This document shows, one piece after another, positions 1 to 6,595 of a DNA stretch of 51,021 nucleotides (the stretch's first letter is position 1; each line of letters opens with the position of its first letter). The position numbers were made by a program, and so were the translations under genes. The DNA lies in contig PLIU01000495.1 in assembly GCA_003140095.1 (NCBI GenBank), positions 1 to 51,021 of the forward strand, read 5' to 3'. This stretch comes from Verrucomicrobiales bacterium. GTDB lineage: Bacteria; Verrucomicrobiota; Verrucomicrobiia; Limisphaerales; Palsa-1400. Below the pieces are notes generated by a model. It worked only from the letters and a program-made list of their open reading frames with translations, was not told where the DNA came from and ran no database searches.

Positions 1-7
1 GAATCCG

Positions 8-268
8 TCAAGTCGGGCTAGAAGACAACAAGCTAACTCCACCGGGCACGCCAGCAGCTTGAGGCAGGTGCCTGATTGTGATTTGGCTCTTTGGTGCCAC
101 ACAAATTTTGTTCAAGGTAATGCTGTTTGATTTATCCCTGTTCTCAACCGTAAGTTTTACGATGATATGATTGGCGTCGTCAAAAGTTCGTTGAACATGC
201 ACAATGGGGCGCATGAACCGATTTTTCCACCAATAAGTAACGAGTCCAAGGAGCGCCGTCAGAGTCAC
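8..268 (-). CDS. Hypothetical small membrane-anchored protein
   Basis: An 86-residue protein, family not recognised. The N-terminus is a hydrophobic segment (TALLGLVTYWW) followed by positive residues, which suggests one membrane anchor with the remainder as a short soluble domain. The only usual start codon in the open frame is GTG at 268. In-frame codons upstream of it (IIAVILG) extend the hydrophobic helix but contain no ATG, GTG or TTG before a TAG, so the annotated start cuts the helix short. The stop TGA lies at 8-10, so the 3' end is complete. No partner gene is visible on this strand. Confidence 0.5.
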   Translation of the reverse strand: MTLTALLGLVTYWWKNRFMRPIVHVQRTFDDANHIIVKLTVENRDKSNSITLNKICVAPKSQITIRHLPQAAGVPGGVSLLSSSPT

Positions 269-321
269 GCCGAGGATGACGGCAATTATGCGACCAAAAT
301 TCGTTGTTTGATTGTCTGTGA

Positions 322-540
322 TTGGCTAAGATTATTTTTGTTTACACGGTCAAGTCAATTACTAAGAACGTGATACCCGATGAACATCCTGAAAAACCGC
401 CCGACAAAGACACCGCCAGCATCAAATGCTCCAAGCGCGGCCACGAATTTCGATATGACCCCGGCTGGAAAAAGGCCAGCAACGTGATCGGCTGCCCGAA
501 GTGTGGGGTGGTGATTCGGGTCAGGAAGCCGGAAACCTAA
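322..540 (+). CDS. Small zinc-ribbon-like protein
   Basis: A 72-residue protein starting at TTG (322); a GTG at 371 is an alternative giving a shorter product. The second half has a single clear CPKCG knuckle near the C-terminus and an earlier Cys/His pair (CSKRGH), an arrangement like small bacterial zinc ribbons. The family was not identified. It is divergent from the membrane protein at 8-268, with the start regions only about 50 bases apart. Metal binding is inferred from the cysteines only; the first knuckle is imperfect (C-x4-H rather than C-x2-C). Confidence 0.5.
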   Translation: MAKIIFVYTVKSITKNVIPDEHPEKPPDKDTASIKCSKRGHEFRYDPGWKKASNVIGCPKCGVVIRVRKPET

Positions 541-671
541 AATCAGGCCGTCAGGCTGCAAAGGAAATGGACTATTTTGACAAATAACCGCACGGCTCAT
601 GCCAATATGCCAAGGAGCCAAAAATAAACGCAAAAAGATTCGTCGAAACAGATAAGCGGATATGCTAAACC

Positions 672-1544
672 ATGAACATGAATACGAAAACGGTCATATC
701 TCTGCTGGCAGTCCGTCTGGCGATTTTGTTGCTCTTGGGCGCACCGGCAGAGGTGCAAGCCCAATTCAAGTACAGTGTAAATTCCGACAACACCATCACT
801 ATCACCGGTTACACCGGGCCTCCTTGGGCAATAGCCATTCCAACAAACATCAACGGCCTGACTGTCACCGGTATCGGCCAATATGCTTTCGATGGAAATG
901 CCAGCCTGACTAGCGTCACGATTCCTGACGGCGTCACCAGCATTGGCAATGGTGCGTTCTACGAGTGCGCCAGCCTGACCAGCGTCACGATTCCCTGCAG
1001 CGTCACCAACATCGGATACGAGGCATTATACGGCTGCACCAGCCTGACCAACGCCACGATTCCGGGCAGCGTCACCAGCATCACTTGGGCAGCGTTAGAA
1101 GGCTGCACCAGCCTGACTAGCGTCACGATTCCTGACGGCGTCACCAACATCGGGAGTAGTGCGTTCTCTTACTGCACGAGCCTGACCGGCGTATTTTTCA
1201 TTGGCAACATGCCTAGTGCGGATTCGAGCGTATTCGCTAACGACAGCAGCAATCCTGTAATCTATTATTTGCCCGGCACCACCGGCTGGAGTTCTCCTTT
1301 TGCCGGTCGTCAAGCTCTGCTGTGGAATCCACAAATCCAAGCGATGGGCGTCAACATGAATCAATTTGAGTTCAGTATCACTGGTACTCCTTATATTCCC
1401 GTTGTGGTCGAAGTCTGCACCAATCTGGCCAACCCAGTTTGGAATCGACTAATGAACGCGACGCTCAGCGACGGTTTCAATTATTTCCTTGATTCGCAGT
1501 GGACGAATTACCCTGTTCGCTTTTACCGCATAAGCTCGCCATGA
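672..1544 (+). CDS. Secreted BspA-type leucine-rich repeat protein
   Basis: A 290-residue exported protein. Residues 1-30 form a signal peptide (hydrophobic LLAVRLAILLLLG, cut after VQA). Residues 75-175 hold four to five 23-residue repeats of the BspA/LRR_5 type, each built around SLTSVTIPDGVTSIG and ending in a Cys before the next Ser-Leu. The repeats are also near-identical as 69-base DNA units, so recent unit duplication is likely. The final 85 residues form a separate module ending in RFYRIS that I associate with verrucomicrobial secreted proteins. LRR proteins of this type usually act in adhesion or ligand binding at the surface; the ligand here is unknown. The gene stands alone. Confidence 0.8.
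   Translation: MNMNTKTVISLLAVRLAILLLLGAPAEVQAQFKYSVNSDNTITITGYTGPPWAIAIPTNINGLTVTGIGQYAFDGNASLTSVTIPDGVTSIGNGAFYECASLTSVTIPCSVTNIGYEALYGCTSLTNATIPGSVTSITWAALEGCTSLTSVTIPDGVTNIGSSAFSYCTSLTGVFFIGNMPSADSSVFANDSSNPVIYYLPGTTGWSSPFAGRQALLWNPQIQAMGVNMNQFEFSITGTPYIPVVVEVCTNLANPVWNRLMNATLSDGFNYFLDSQWTNYPVRFYRISSP
959..1185 (+). repeat. 69-base tandem units encoding LRR repeats
   Basis: Within the LRR gene, successive units of 69 bases repeat the block encoding SLTSVTIP, and whole stretches such as agcgtcacgattcctgacgg recur without change. The period equals 23 codons, so units can be gained or lost in frame. Confidence 0.7.
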
Positions 1545-1548
1545 CCTT

Positions 1549-1683
1549 ATGAACCGAGCAGCCCAAATTCTTGGACGCCGGGCCAAAGGCGTCCCAAAAC
1601 ATTTTTCTTCCGAGGAACTGGAACGGCGCAAGCAGAGGCTTGCCTTGGCTCGCGCCAAACGCTGGCCAAAAAAATCAAAGTAG
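1549..1683 (+). CDS. Very small basic protein (44 residues)
   Basis: ATG at 1549 opens a 44-codon frame closed by TAG at 1681-1683. The product is strongly basic (about a dozen Lys/Arg), beginning MNRAAQILGRRAKGVPKHFS and ending in an Arg/Lys-rich helix. It starts 4 bases after the stop of the LRR gene, so it may be co-transcribed with it. I do not recognise a characterised family; the composition would suit nucleic-acid or ribosome contact, but that is inference. It is too short to exclude chance. Confidence 0.4.
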   Translation: MNRAAQILGRRAKGVPKHFSSEELERRKQRLALARAKRWPKKSK

Positions 1684-1703
1684 TCTATTACGCACAGGCA
1701 CGC

Positions 1704-1961
1704 ATGACCGTTTACGAATACATCAAAAAGCACGGTTTGAGACGATTTGCCAGATGGCCCGGCACGGATTTGCCGATAGATGCAGTGCTTATAGAGCCGT
1801 CCAACAATGACAAGTTTGAGATTTACAGGGACTCAACAAGCACTCATTTTGTGTCGCTGAATCTGACCAAACACAAGTTTCGCATTTTGCATCGCGAATT
1901 GGTTCCACACTTTAGCGAGTGGTGCCTGCTAGATTTGGATAACGGGAACGACAGTCCATGA
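1704..1961 (+). CDS. Hypothetical protein, 85 residues
   Basis: A small soluble protein beginning MTVYEYIKKHGLRRFARWPG, with mixed alpha/beta character and no signal or membrane segment. The family was not recognised. It lies 20 bases after the small basic protein and could share its transcript. Its last 50 bases overlap the convergent gene on the minus strand (1912-2217). The composition is AT-richer than the motility genes further on, similar to its neighbours. Confidence 0.5.
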   Translation: MTVYEYIKKHGLRRFARWPGTDLPIDAVLIEPSNNDKFEIYRDSTSTHFVSLNLTKHKFRILHRELVPHFSEWCLLDLDNGNDSP

Positions 1962-2217
1962 GCAGTTTTTCAACTGCATCCTGTAACGAAAAACACCAAG
2001 TTACGTGTTTGATGGCCTCATCTGAGCGAACAGCATAAAGTCCGCCTCTGTACTTCTTGATTTCCCACTCAGGCATGTTCCACAGTTCCCTCATCAGGGG
2101 GTCAAAATTGACCTGCTTTTTGCGGGCGAGTTGTTTTTTGCCGCTTCCAGCAGTTTCGTTGGGGCTGGTCCGCCCCACCGTATTAAATCGTTTTTTGTGC
2201 ATAATTGGCATTTGCAC
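1912..2217 (-). CDS. Hypothetical protein, 101 residues
   Basis: A small protein with a basic N-terminal third and a central block (WEIKKYRGGLYAVRSDEAI) that reads like a genuine beta-rich domain. Start is ATG at 2217, with a second ATG at 2205 giving MHKKRF. No family recognised. It converges on and overlaps the preceding plus-strand gene by 50 bases. Its 5' side faces the repeat-rich non-coding region. Confidence 0.45.
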   Translation of the reverse strand: MQMPIMHKKRFNTVGRTSPNETAGSGKKQLARKKQVNFDPLMRELWNMPEWEIKKYRGGLYAVRSDEAIKHVTWCFSLQDAVEKLLMDCRSRYPNLAGTTR

Positions 2218-2462
2218 AAAAATAGAACTGCATTTTACCGTTTATGTGCAAAGCCGCGTGGCGGCGAAGAAGCGCATGCAACCACACATTTTACATTTCC
2301 ATCATAATGTTGTAATATGCACGTGTGCGGCGCGCAGGCGCCTGTTCTTTGAAAATTTGCAGTCGGGAATCGGGGCATGGGGGGGCCGGTGGGGCCAGGG
2401 GGAGTGGACATTGGCTAGTGGCCAGTGGTTGGAGCCGGAAGAGGTGGGCGGAAGCCAGCGCG

Positions 2463-2492
2463 GTCAAATCCAGTCAAACCCAGTCAAACTGG
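2463..2492 (+). repeat. 10-bp-period array A (3 units)
   Basis: Three consecutive 10-base units: GTCAAATCCA, GTCAAACCCA and GTCAAACTGG. The core is TCAAA(C/T)C with variable last bases. The period matches one helical turn. Confidence 0.7.
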
Positions 2493-2627
2493 TGTGACTC
2501 AGGTGGGGTCAGTTCAAGGACTCGCAGGAGTCAGAACAAATTAGGAGCGGCCGCTTCGCGGGCTGCTCGCCCTCCCGAAGACAGCCCGGTCAGGGCTAAT
2601 CAAGATTCGAGCAAATTATACCAACCC

Positions 2628-2646
2628 AAGCGAGATGCTTATGTTA
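2628..2646 (+). repeat. 19-base box shared with 21310-21328
   Basis: This box (AAGCGAGATGCTTATGTTA) matches 21310-21328 at 18 of 19 positions. In both places it lies upstream of a TCAAACC array. It seems to be a conserved part of the same dispersed element. Confidence 0.65.
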
Positions 2647-2680
2647 GTGCCAGGGCGGAAATTGCATTCGGTCGGGATCA

Positions 2681-2720
2681 TCAAACCGAATCAAACCAAA
2701 TCAAACCAAATCAAACCTGC
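2681..2720 (+). repeat. 10-bp-period array B (4 units)
   Basis: Four consecutive 10-base units TCAAACCGAA, TCAAACCAAA, TCAAACCAAA and TCAAACCTGC. The first seven bases are invariant and the last three vary. Confidence 0.8.
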
Positions 2721-2928
2721 GGGACGGTAAAAATGTTCGAAGTTTCGAGTTCAAGACCTCAAATTCAATGCCCCAGACACCAAAATAGGCGGAGAAGGCG
2801 AAACAAAGATGACCACTCATTCAGGGAAAGTACAGTTATGCGATGGAGATTATTATTATTATGATTTTGATCGTGAAAGCAGGAAAAGGACGGCGGGATG
2901 CAAGGACAAGGATGAATTATGGCGTCCA

Positions 2929-2977
2929 GGCCACTTCACGGCGGTACAGTCAAAACCGGCCAAACCCGGTCATACCA
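2929..2977 (+). repeat. 24-base flank plus degenerate array C
   Basis: Bases 2929-2952 match 21387-21410 at 23 of 24 positions (core CCACTTCACGGCGG). In both places the flank runs straight into the 10-base array. Here the array is degenerate, about three units from 2950 (TCAAAACCGG, CCAAACCCGG, TCATACC). Confidence 0.75.
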
Positions 2978-3138
2978 GAAAGAAGTTTGACCCAGGCCGT
3001 AACTGCATTCCGGGACTATGCCACTTAAATGGATTTGTGACCGGCTGGAGATGGGTTCCTGGAAATCCATCAATCAAAGGCTTTATGAAGATAGACAAGC
3101 AAAGGCTTGAATTGTGAGGAAACCCCTTGAGGCGGCCC

Positions 3139-4605
3139 TCAAGGAGTTGCCACCGGTTGACCGTTCGCCACGGACCATCCGTGAAGCTGCCATCCCGCAT
3201 CCCCTCGTTGGGCATACACAGCCGCCAGGGTCGGTGCAGGCGGGGTGTCCGACCCACTGGTATTACTGGGATGTAGTTGGAGCAGAACTTCCGTATTGCC
3301 GTCAGTCCGCGGAGTCATGTCCAACACTTGAACAGAATCAATGTCCTTGAAAAGGTTTTGATAGAATTGAACCATGTGACCGCTAGCCTCCGTCGGGGAG
3401 CCGTCGGGGGCTGTTGCCGCCTGGCCTTCCAAGCGGCAAATGTCTTCCGGAGTTCCAGCCATGGCGGCCCATGTCACCGTTTGTAACGTCGCCGGTAAGG
3501 TGCCAAACCCGCTATTGCGCGCCATAGCCGTTTTAAACGAAAATCCAGCGGCCGACTGGTTGGTTCCTGGGCTTGCATCGGCCAGTTCACCGCCTCGCGC
3601 ATTGGCCGACTTCAACGCGTTCGCCAAATTCGCGTTTTCCTGCTCCAGGCGAGTCATTTTTCCCCGCAATCGGGGCAGCTCCAAGTTGGCCTGTCGCAAC
3701 GCTCGCAATCCGTCCGCATCCACCTTGAGCTTTGCCATCTGCTGGTTCTCCTGCTGCATTTGGCCTAGTTGGTTTTCCAAATCCTGGCTGCGCGCGAGCA
3801 ACGCATGATTCTCGGCGCGGCTTTTTGCCAGTGAATTGTGTTCCACGACGAACGAGGTTGACAGCCCCGCGACGACCAACGAGCCAATTACAACTGCTCT
3901 GAGTTTTGTCATAGTCATAAGTTTGAGAAACGTTAAAGTGGTTCCGCCGCCAACTGCCGCGCTGCGTAGCGTCGCCGCAGCGATGCTGGCAGCCAAATCT
4001 GCGGGGGCGGCAGTCACCGCGCCGGCGGCCAGCGACGTGCCCAAGGCCGCCGCGGAGAGAGCAATGCCCCGTTGCTTCAGGATCGTGTGCAACTGTTCCA
4101 GGGCGCGCTCAACTCGCTTTTGCGCGGCATTCTCGGTGCTGCCAAGCGTTTCGCCGATGGAGCGCAGATTTCGGCGCTCGAAAAACCGAAGAAGGATGGC
4201 GGTGCGATCTTGATCGCCCAGTTCATTGATCGCTTCGTCCAGGGCCGGAACCAGCTCGGCAAAATCCGCGCCAGCGTCATGATCCGTTGTCCTCATTTCG
4301 AATGCTTGCCTTTCGCGGGCTTGGCGGCGGCGTTCGCCTCGCATCAGAGTTCCCGCCACAAAACAAGTATGCCGATGCAACCATCCGCCCAACATGGAAT
4401 CCGCAGGCAAATCGCGAGCCATCTTGGCTAGGTCCACGAACACCATTTGTGCGACATCCTCCGCCAGATGCGTGTCGCCATTGACCAACCGGACCGCCGT
4501 CGAATAGACGAAATCAAGGTAGCGTCCAAGCAGTTTCCGGAACGCCGATTCCGAACCGTTCCGCACATATTCCGCGAGCAACTCCTGGCTGTCCGTCATC
4601 GTCAT
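3139..4605 (-). CDS. ECF sigma-70 factor with membrane-anchored coiled-coil tail
   Basis: A 488-residue protein. Residues 1-190 are an ECF sigma factor: region 2 at about 15-90 (FVYSTAVRLV, HLAEDVAQMVF) and region 4 at about 125-185 (RTAILLRFFERRNLRSIGE, then ENAAQKRVERAL). Residues about 190-235 are an Ala-rich linker. One membrane segment follows (AVVIGSLVVAGLSTSFVV), then a coiled coil to about 350, then a C-terminal domain of about 130 residues. Typical ECF factors stop near 190, so about 300 residues are extra. Such fused forms are frequent in Verrucomicrobia; the tail may hold the sigma domain at the membrane and act as a built-in anti-sigma or sensor, which is inference. It is divergent from the remnant at 4705 across a gap carrying inverted repeats. 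Confidence 0.85.
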   Translation of the reverse strand: MTMTDSQELLAEYVRNGSESAFRKLLGRYLDFVYSTAVRLVNGDTHLAEDVAQMVFVDLAKMARDLPADSMLGGWLHRHTCFVAGTLMRGERRRQARERQAFEMRTTDHDAGADFAELVPALDEAINELGDQDRTAILLRFFERRNLRSIGETLGSTENAAQKRVERALEQLHTILKQRGIALSAAALGTSLAAGAVTAAPADLAASIAAATLRSAAVGGGTTLTFLKLMTMTKLRAVVIGSLVVAGLSTSFVVEHNSLAKSRAENHALLARSQDLENQLGQMQQENQQMAKLKVDADGLRALRQANLELPRLRGKMTRLEQENANLANALKSANARGGELADASPGTNQSAAGFSFKTAMARNSGFGTLPATLQTVTWAAMAGTPEDICRLEGQAATAPDGSPTEASGHMVQFYQNLFKDIDSVQVLDMTPRTDGNTEVLLQLHPSNTSGSDTPPAPTLAAVYAQRGDAGWQLHGWSVANGQPVATP

Positions 4606-4618
4606 TTCACAAGTATAG

Positions 4619-4679
4619 AGCCGCCGAATTCAAAATCCGCCAAGAATCTTCTCAATTCATGACCCTTTCCTCGGCGGCT
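4619..4679. promoter_or_regulatory. Inverted repeat in the sigma-factor promoter gap
   Basis: AGCCGCCGA (4619-4627) and TCGGCGGCT (4671-4679) are perfect 9-base inverted arms separated by 43 bases. They fill the gap upstream of the sigma factor start at 4605. An operator or looping site is possible, but no experimental family site is recognised. Confidence 0.35.
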
Positions 4680-4689
4680 TGGGACTCAG

Positions 4690-4699
4690 AACTATAGTT
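4690..4699. promoter_or_regulatory. 10-base palindrome AACTATAGTT
   Basis: A perfect palindrome that ends 5 bases before the TTG start at 4705 of the divergent remnant. It could be a small operator or chance in an AT-rich spot. Confidence 0.2.
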
Positions 4700-4704
4700 G
4701 TGTC

Positions 4705-5125
4705 TTGGTGTTGGAAAAAAGGTTAGATGAGTCCGTCAATGTCACTAACGGCGATCTTCCAGCGAAAAATTTGCTTCGACCGATCCTGGTCGTTCTCCTG
4801 ATTTGTTTGGCCATTGGCTGCGTTCTGGTTGCGGTGCGCCGGGCGGAGGCGGATCGCCGCGCGCGCATGGCCACGCTGCCGGACGGCAGCAAGCTGGAAT
4901 TACTCGGCACCGCGGCACGGGCGCGAGGTGAAAGCCGAACCGCGGCGAATCAATCAAGCAACAGGAGGCGTACATCGAGCCAAGCTCCCTTTTTCACCGC
5001 CCGCAGGCTGGACTACTCTGACCATTTCGTTAACGGTGAGTCGTCCATTGTGCTTCGAATTCATGGTCAACCCGGCAGGTGTGCGGACCACAAAGTATAA
5101 AGCACCTGTTTTGAGCGACCACTGA
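4705..5125 (+). pseudogene. Frameshifted remnant of a membrane-anchored protein
   Basis: The first frame (TTG start 4705) gives a membrane helix (LLRPILVVLLICLAIGCVLV) and then LPDGSKLELLGT, a phrase I associate with verrucomicrobial membrane-anchored proteins. Near 4915 the protein-like reading moves to the next frame (GREVKAEPRRINQATGGV, then PPAGWTTLTISLTVS), which closes at 5125. The first frame meanwhile degenerates to Ser/Arg-rich sequence and stops at 5100. One indel close to 4910-4925 would rejoin the two parts. The intact family appears much longer, so the 3' part is probably also lost. It is divergent from the ECF sigma factor and may have been its target or partner, which is inference. 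Confidence 0.5.
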
Positions 5126-5191
5126 CACGCCTATTTTGGCTGTTTTTTTCCGAACCCTCCAGATAGTGTGGCGTTATGCGATTGACCGTTT

Positions 5192-6562
5192 ATGGAAGCG
5201 CGCCCCTCTGACGCACCCGCACGCACGGCTCGGCTGACATCGAGTCTGATCCGCAGCGCCATCGTCGCGTCGCTGGGCGGGTTGCTCTTCGGCATGGAAA
5301 CGGCGGTCATCTCCGGCGCCAATGTTTGGCTGAAGCTGCACTTCGCCTTGAGCGATGGCATGCTCGGCTTCACGGTTGCCAGCGCGCTGATCGGAACCAT
5401 TGTCGGTTCCATCGCCGTGGGCCGGGCGGCCGACGCCATGGGCCGGCGAGGCGTCCTCTTTGTGCTGGCCGTGCTCTTTTTCATTTCGGCCCTGGGCTGC
5501 GCTCTGGCATGGGATTGGTGGCCGTTCATGACTTTCCGCTTCCTGGGCGGTCTGGCCATTGGCGGCGCGTCGGTGGTGTCGCCGATGTACATCGCCGAGC
5601 TTTCGCCGGCGGCGCATCGCGGCCGGCTGGTGGCGTTGACGCAATTCAACATCGTCCTGGGCATCCTGCTGGCGTTTCTCTCCAACTACATCATCGTCCG
5701 TTTGAACTTGGGCGAGAATGAGGCGCGCTGGATGTTCGGGGTCATGGCGGCGCCCGCGGCCGTGTTTTTCCTCTTGCTGTGGCTGATCCCGCAAAGCCCG
5801 CGCTGGCTGGTGGCCAAGGGCCGGGTGGAGGAGGCGCGCGCCGTCTTTGCGCAGTGCGGAACGGACTCCGGGAGCGTCGATGAGGAAATCATGGCCATCC
5901 AAGCGTCACTCGACCTGGCCCATCACGCGGTGGAGGAGCCGTTCTTCCGTGCGAAGTACCGGAAACCGATCCTGCTGGCGGTGGCCATCGCGGCCTTTAA
6001 CCAGCTTTCCGGCATCAACGCCTTGCTCTATTACTCCGCGTACATATTCAACATGGCGGGAGCCGACAAGGCTTCGGCCGCCCTCCAATCCGTCATCATC
6101 GGCCTGACCAATTTGATTTTCACGATGGCGGCCTTGACCGTTATCGATCGTTTTGGCCGCCGCAAACTGATGCTGGTGGGATCCGTTGGTTACATTGCCA
6201 GTCTGAGCGTGGCGGCGTATTCATTTTACCAGCACACCGGAGGCGCGTTGCTGCTGGGCAGTTTGTTGGTCTTCATCGCCGCGCACGCCTTCGGGCAAGG
6301 AGCGGTGATATGGGTGTTTCTGAGCGAGATCTTTCCCAATCGCGTCCGCGCCCGTGGGCAGGCGCTGGGCAGTTCGGTGCATTGGATTATGGCGGCCGCC
6401 ATTTCCTGGAGTTTCCCGATCATCGCCGCGAAATCCGGCGGGAACACCTTCGCCTTTTACGCCCTCTGCATGGTGGGGCAATTGCTCTGGGTCCTCCTGG
6501 TCATGCCAGAAACCAAAGGCGTGTCCCTGGAAGAAATCCAGAAACGCCTGGGCATTGCATAG
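5192..6562 (+). CDS. MFS sugar porter (XylE/GLUT type)
   Basis: A 456-residue inner-membrane transporter of the sugar porter family. It has about 12 hydrophobic segments and the family signatures in order: GRAADAMGRRG after TM2, RFLGGLAIGGASVVSPMYIAE (TM4-5), SPRWLVAKGRVEEA at the end of the N-half, QLSGINALLYYSAYIF in TM7, DRFGRRKLM between TM8 and TM9, and PETKGVSLEEIQ at the C-terminus. The Q-x-SGIN motif contacts the sugar in XylE and GLUT homologues. It likely imports a monosaccharide with protons; the substrate cannot be told from sequence. ATG at 5192 places the first helix normally. It is monocistronic, with the Gcr-type gene 33 bases downstream on the same strand. Confidence 0.9.
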   Translation: MEARPSDAPARTARLTSSLIRSAIVASLGGLLFGMETAVISGANVWLKLHFALSDGMLGFTVASALIGTIVGSIAVGRAADAMGRRGVLFVLAVLFFISALGCALAWDWWPFMTFRFLGGLAIGGASVVSPMYIAELSPAAHRGRLVALTQFNIVLGILLAFLSNYIIVRLNLGENEARWMFGVMAAPAAVFFLLLWLIPQSPRWLVAKGRVEEARAVFAQCGTDSGSVDEEIMAIQASLDLAHHAVEEPFFRAKYRKPILLAVAIAAFNQLSGINALLYYSAYIFNMAGADKASAALQSVIIGLTNLIFTMAALTVIDRFGRRKLMLVGSVGYIASLSVAAYSFYQHTGGALLLGSLLVFIAAHAFGQGAVIWVFLSEIFPNRVRARGQALGSSVHWIMAAAISWSFPIIAAKSGGNTFAFYALCMVGQLLWVLLVMPETKGVSLEEIQKRLGIA

Positions 6563-6595
6563 CGGATGCCGCAATAACATACCCCCGTCAGCGCT

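Larger units (their letters stand above)
2218..3138. other. Non-coding, repeat-rich intergenic region
   Basis: About 920 bases with no convincing gene. The open frames are low-complexity and change composition abruptly. The stretch contains three short arrays of a 10-base unit with TCAAACC at its core (entered separately), a G-rich tract near 2374-2410, and two boxes that recur near 21310 and 21387. It also holds a 6-base inverted pair (GGGCTG and CAGCCC around 2562-2590). It looks like accumulated non-coding mobile or satellite sequence. Confidence 0.6.

Noticed and set aside
2463-2720. CRISPR-like arrays
   Set aside because: Repeats are 10 bases without spacers; no cas genes are seen.
2325-3117. 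Several open frames of 60-180 codons in the repeat-rich region
   Set aside because: They run through the 10-base arrays and G-rich tracts, have low-complexity products, and overlap each other in all frames.
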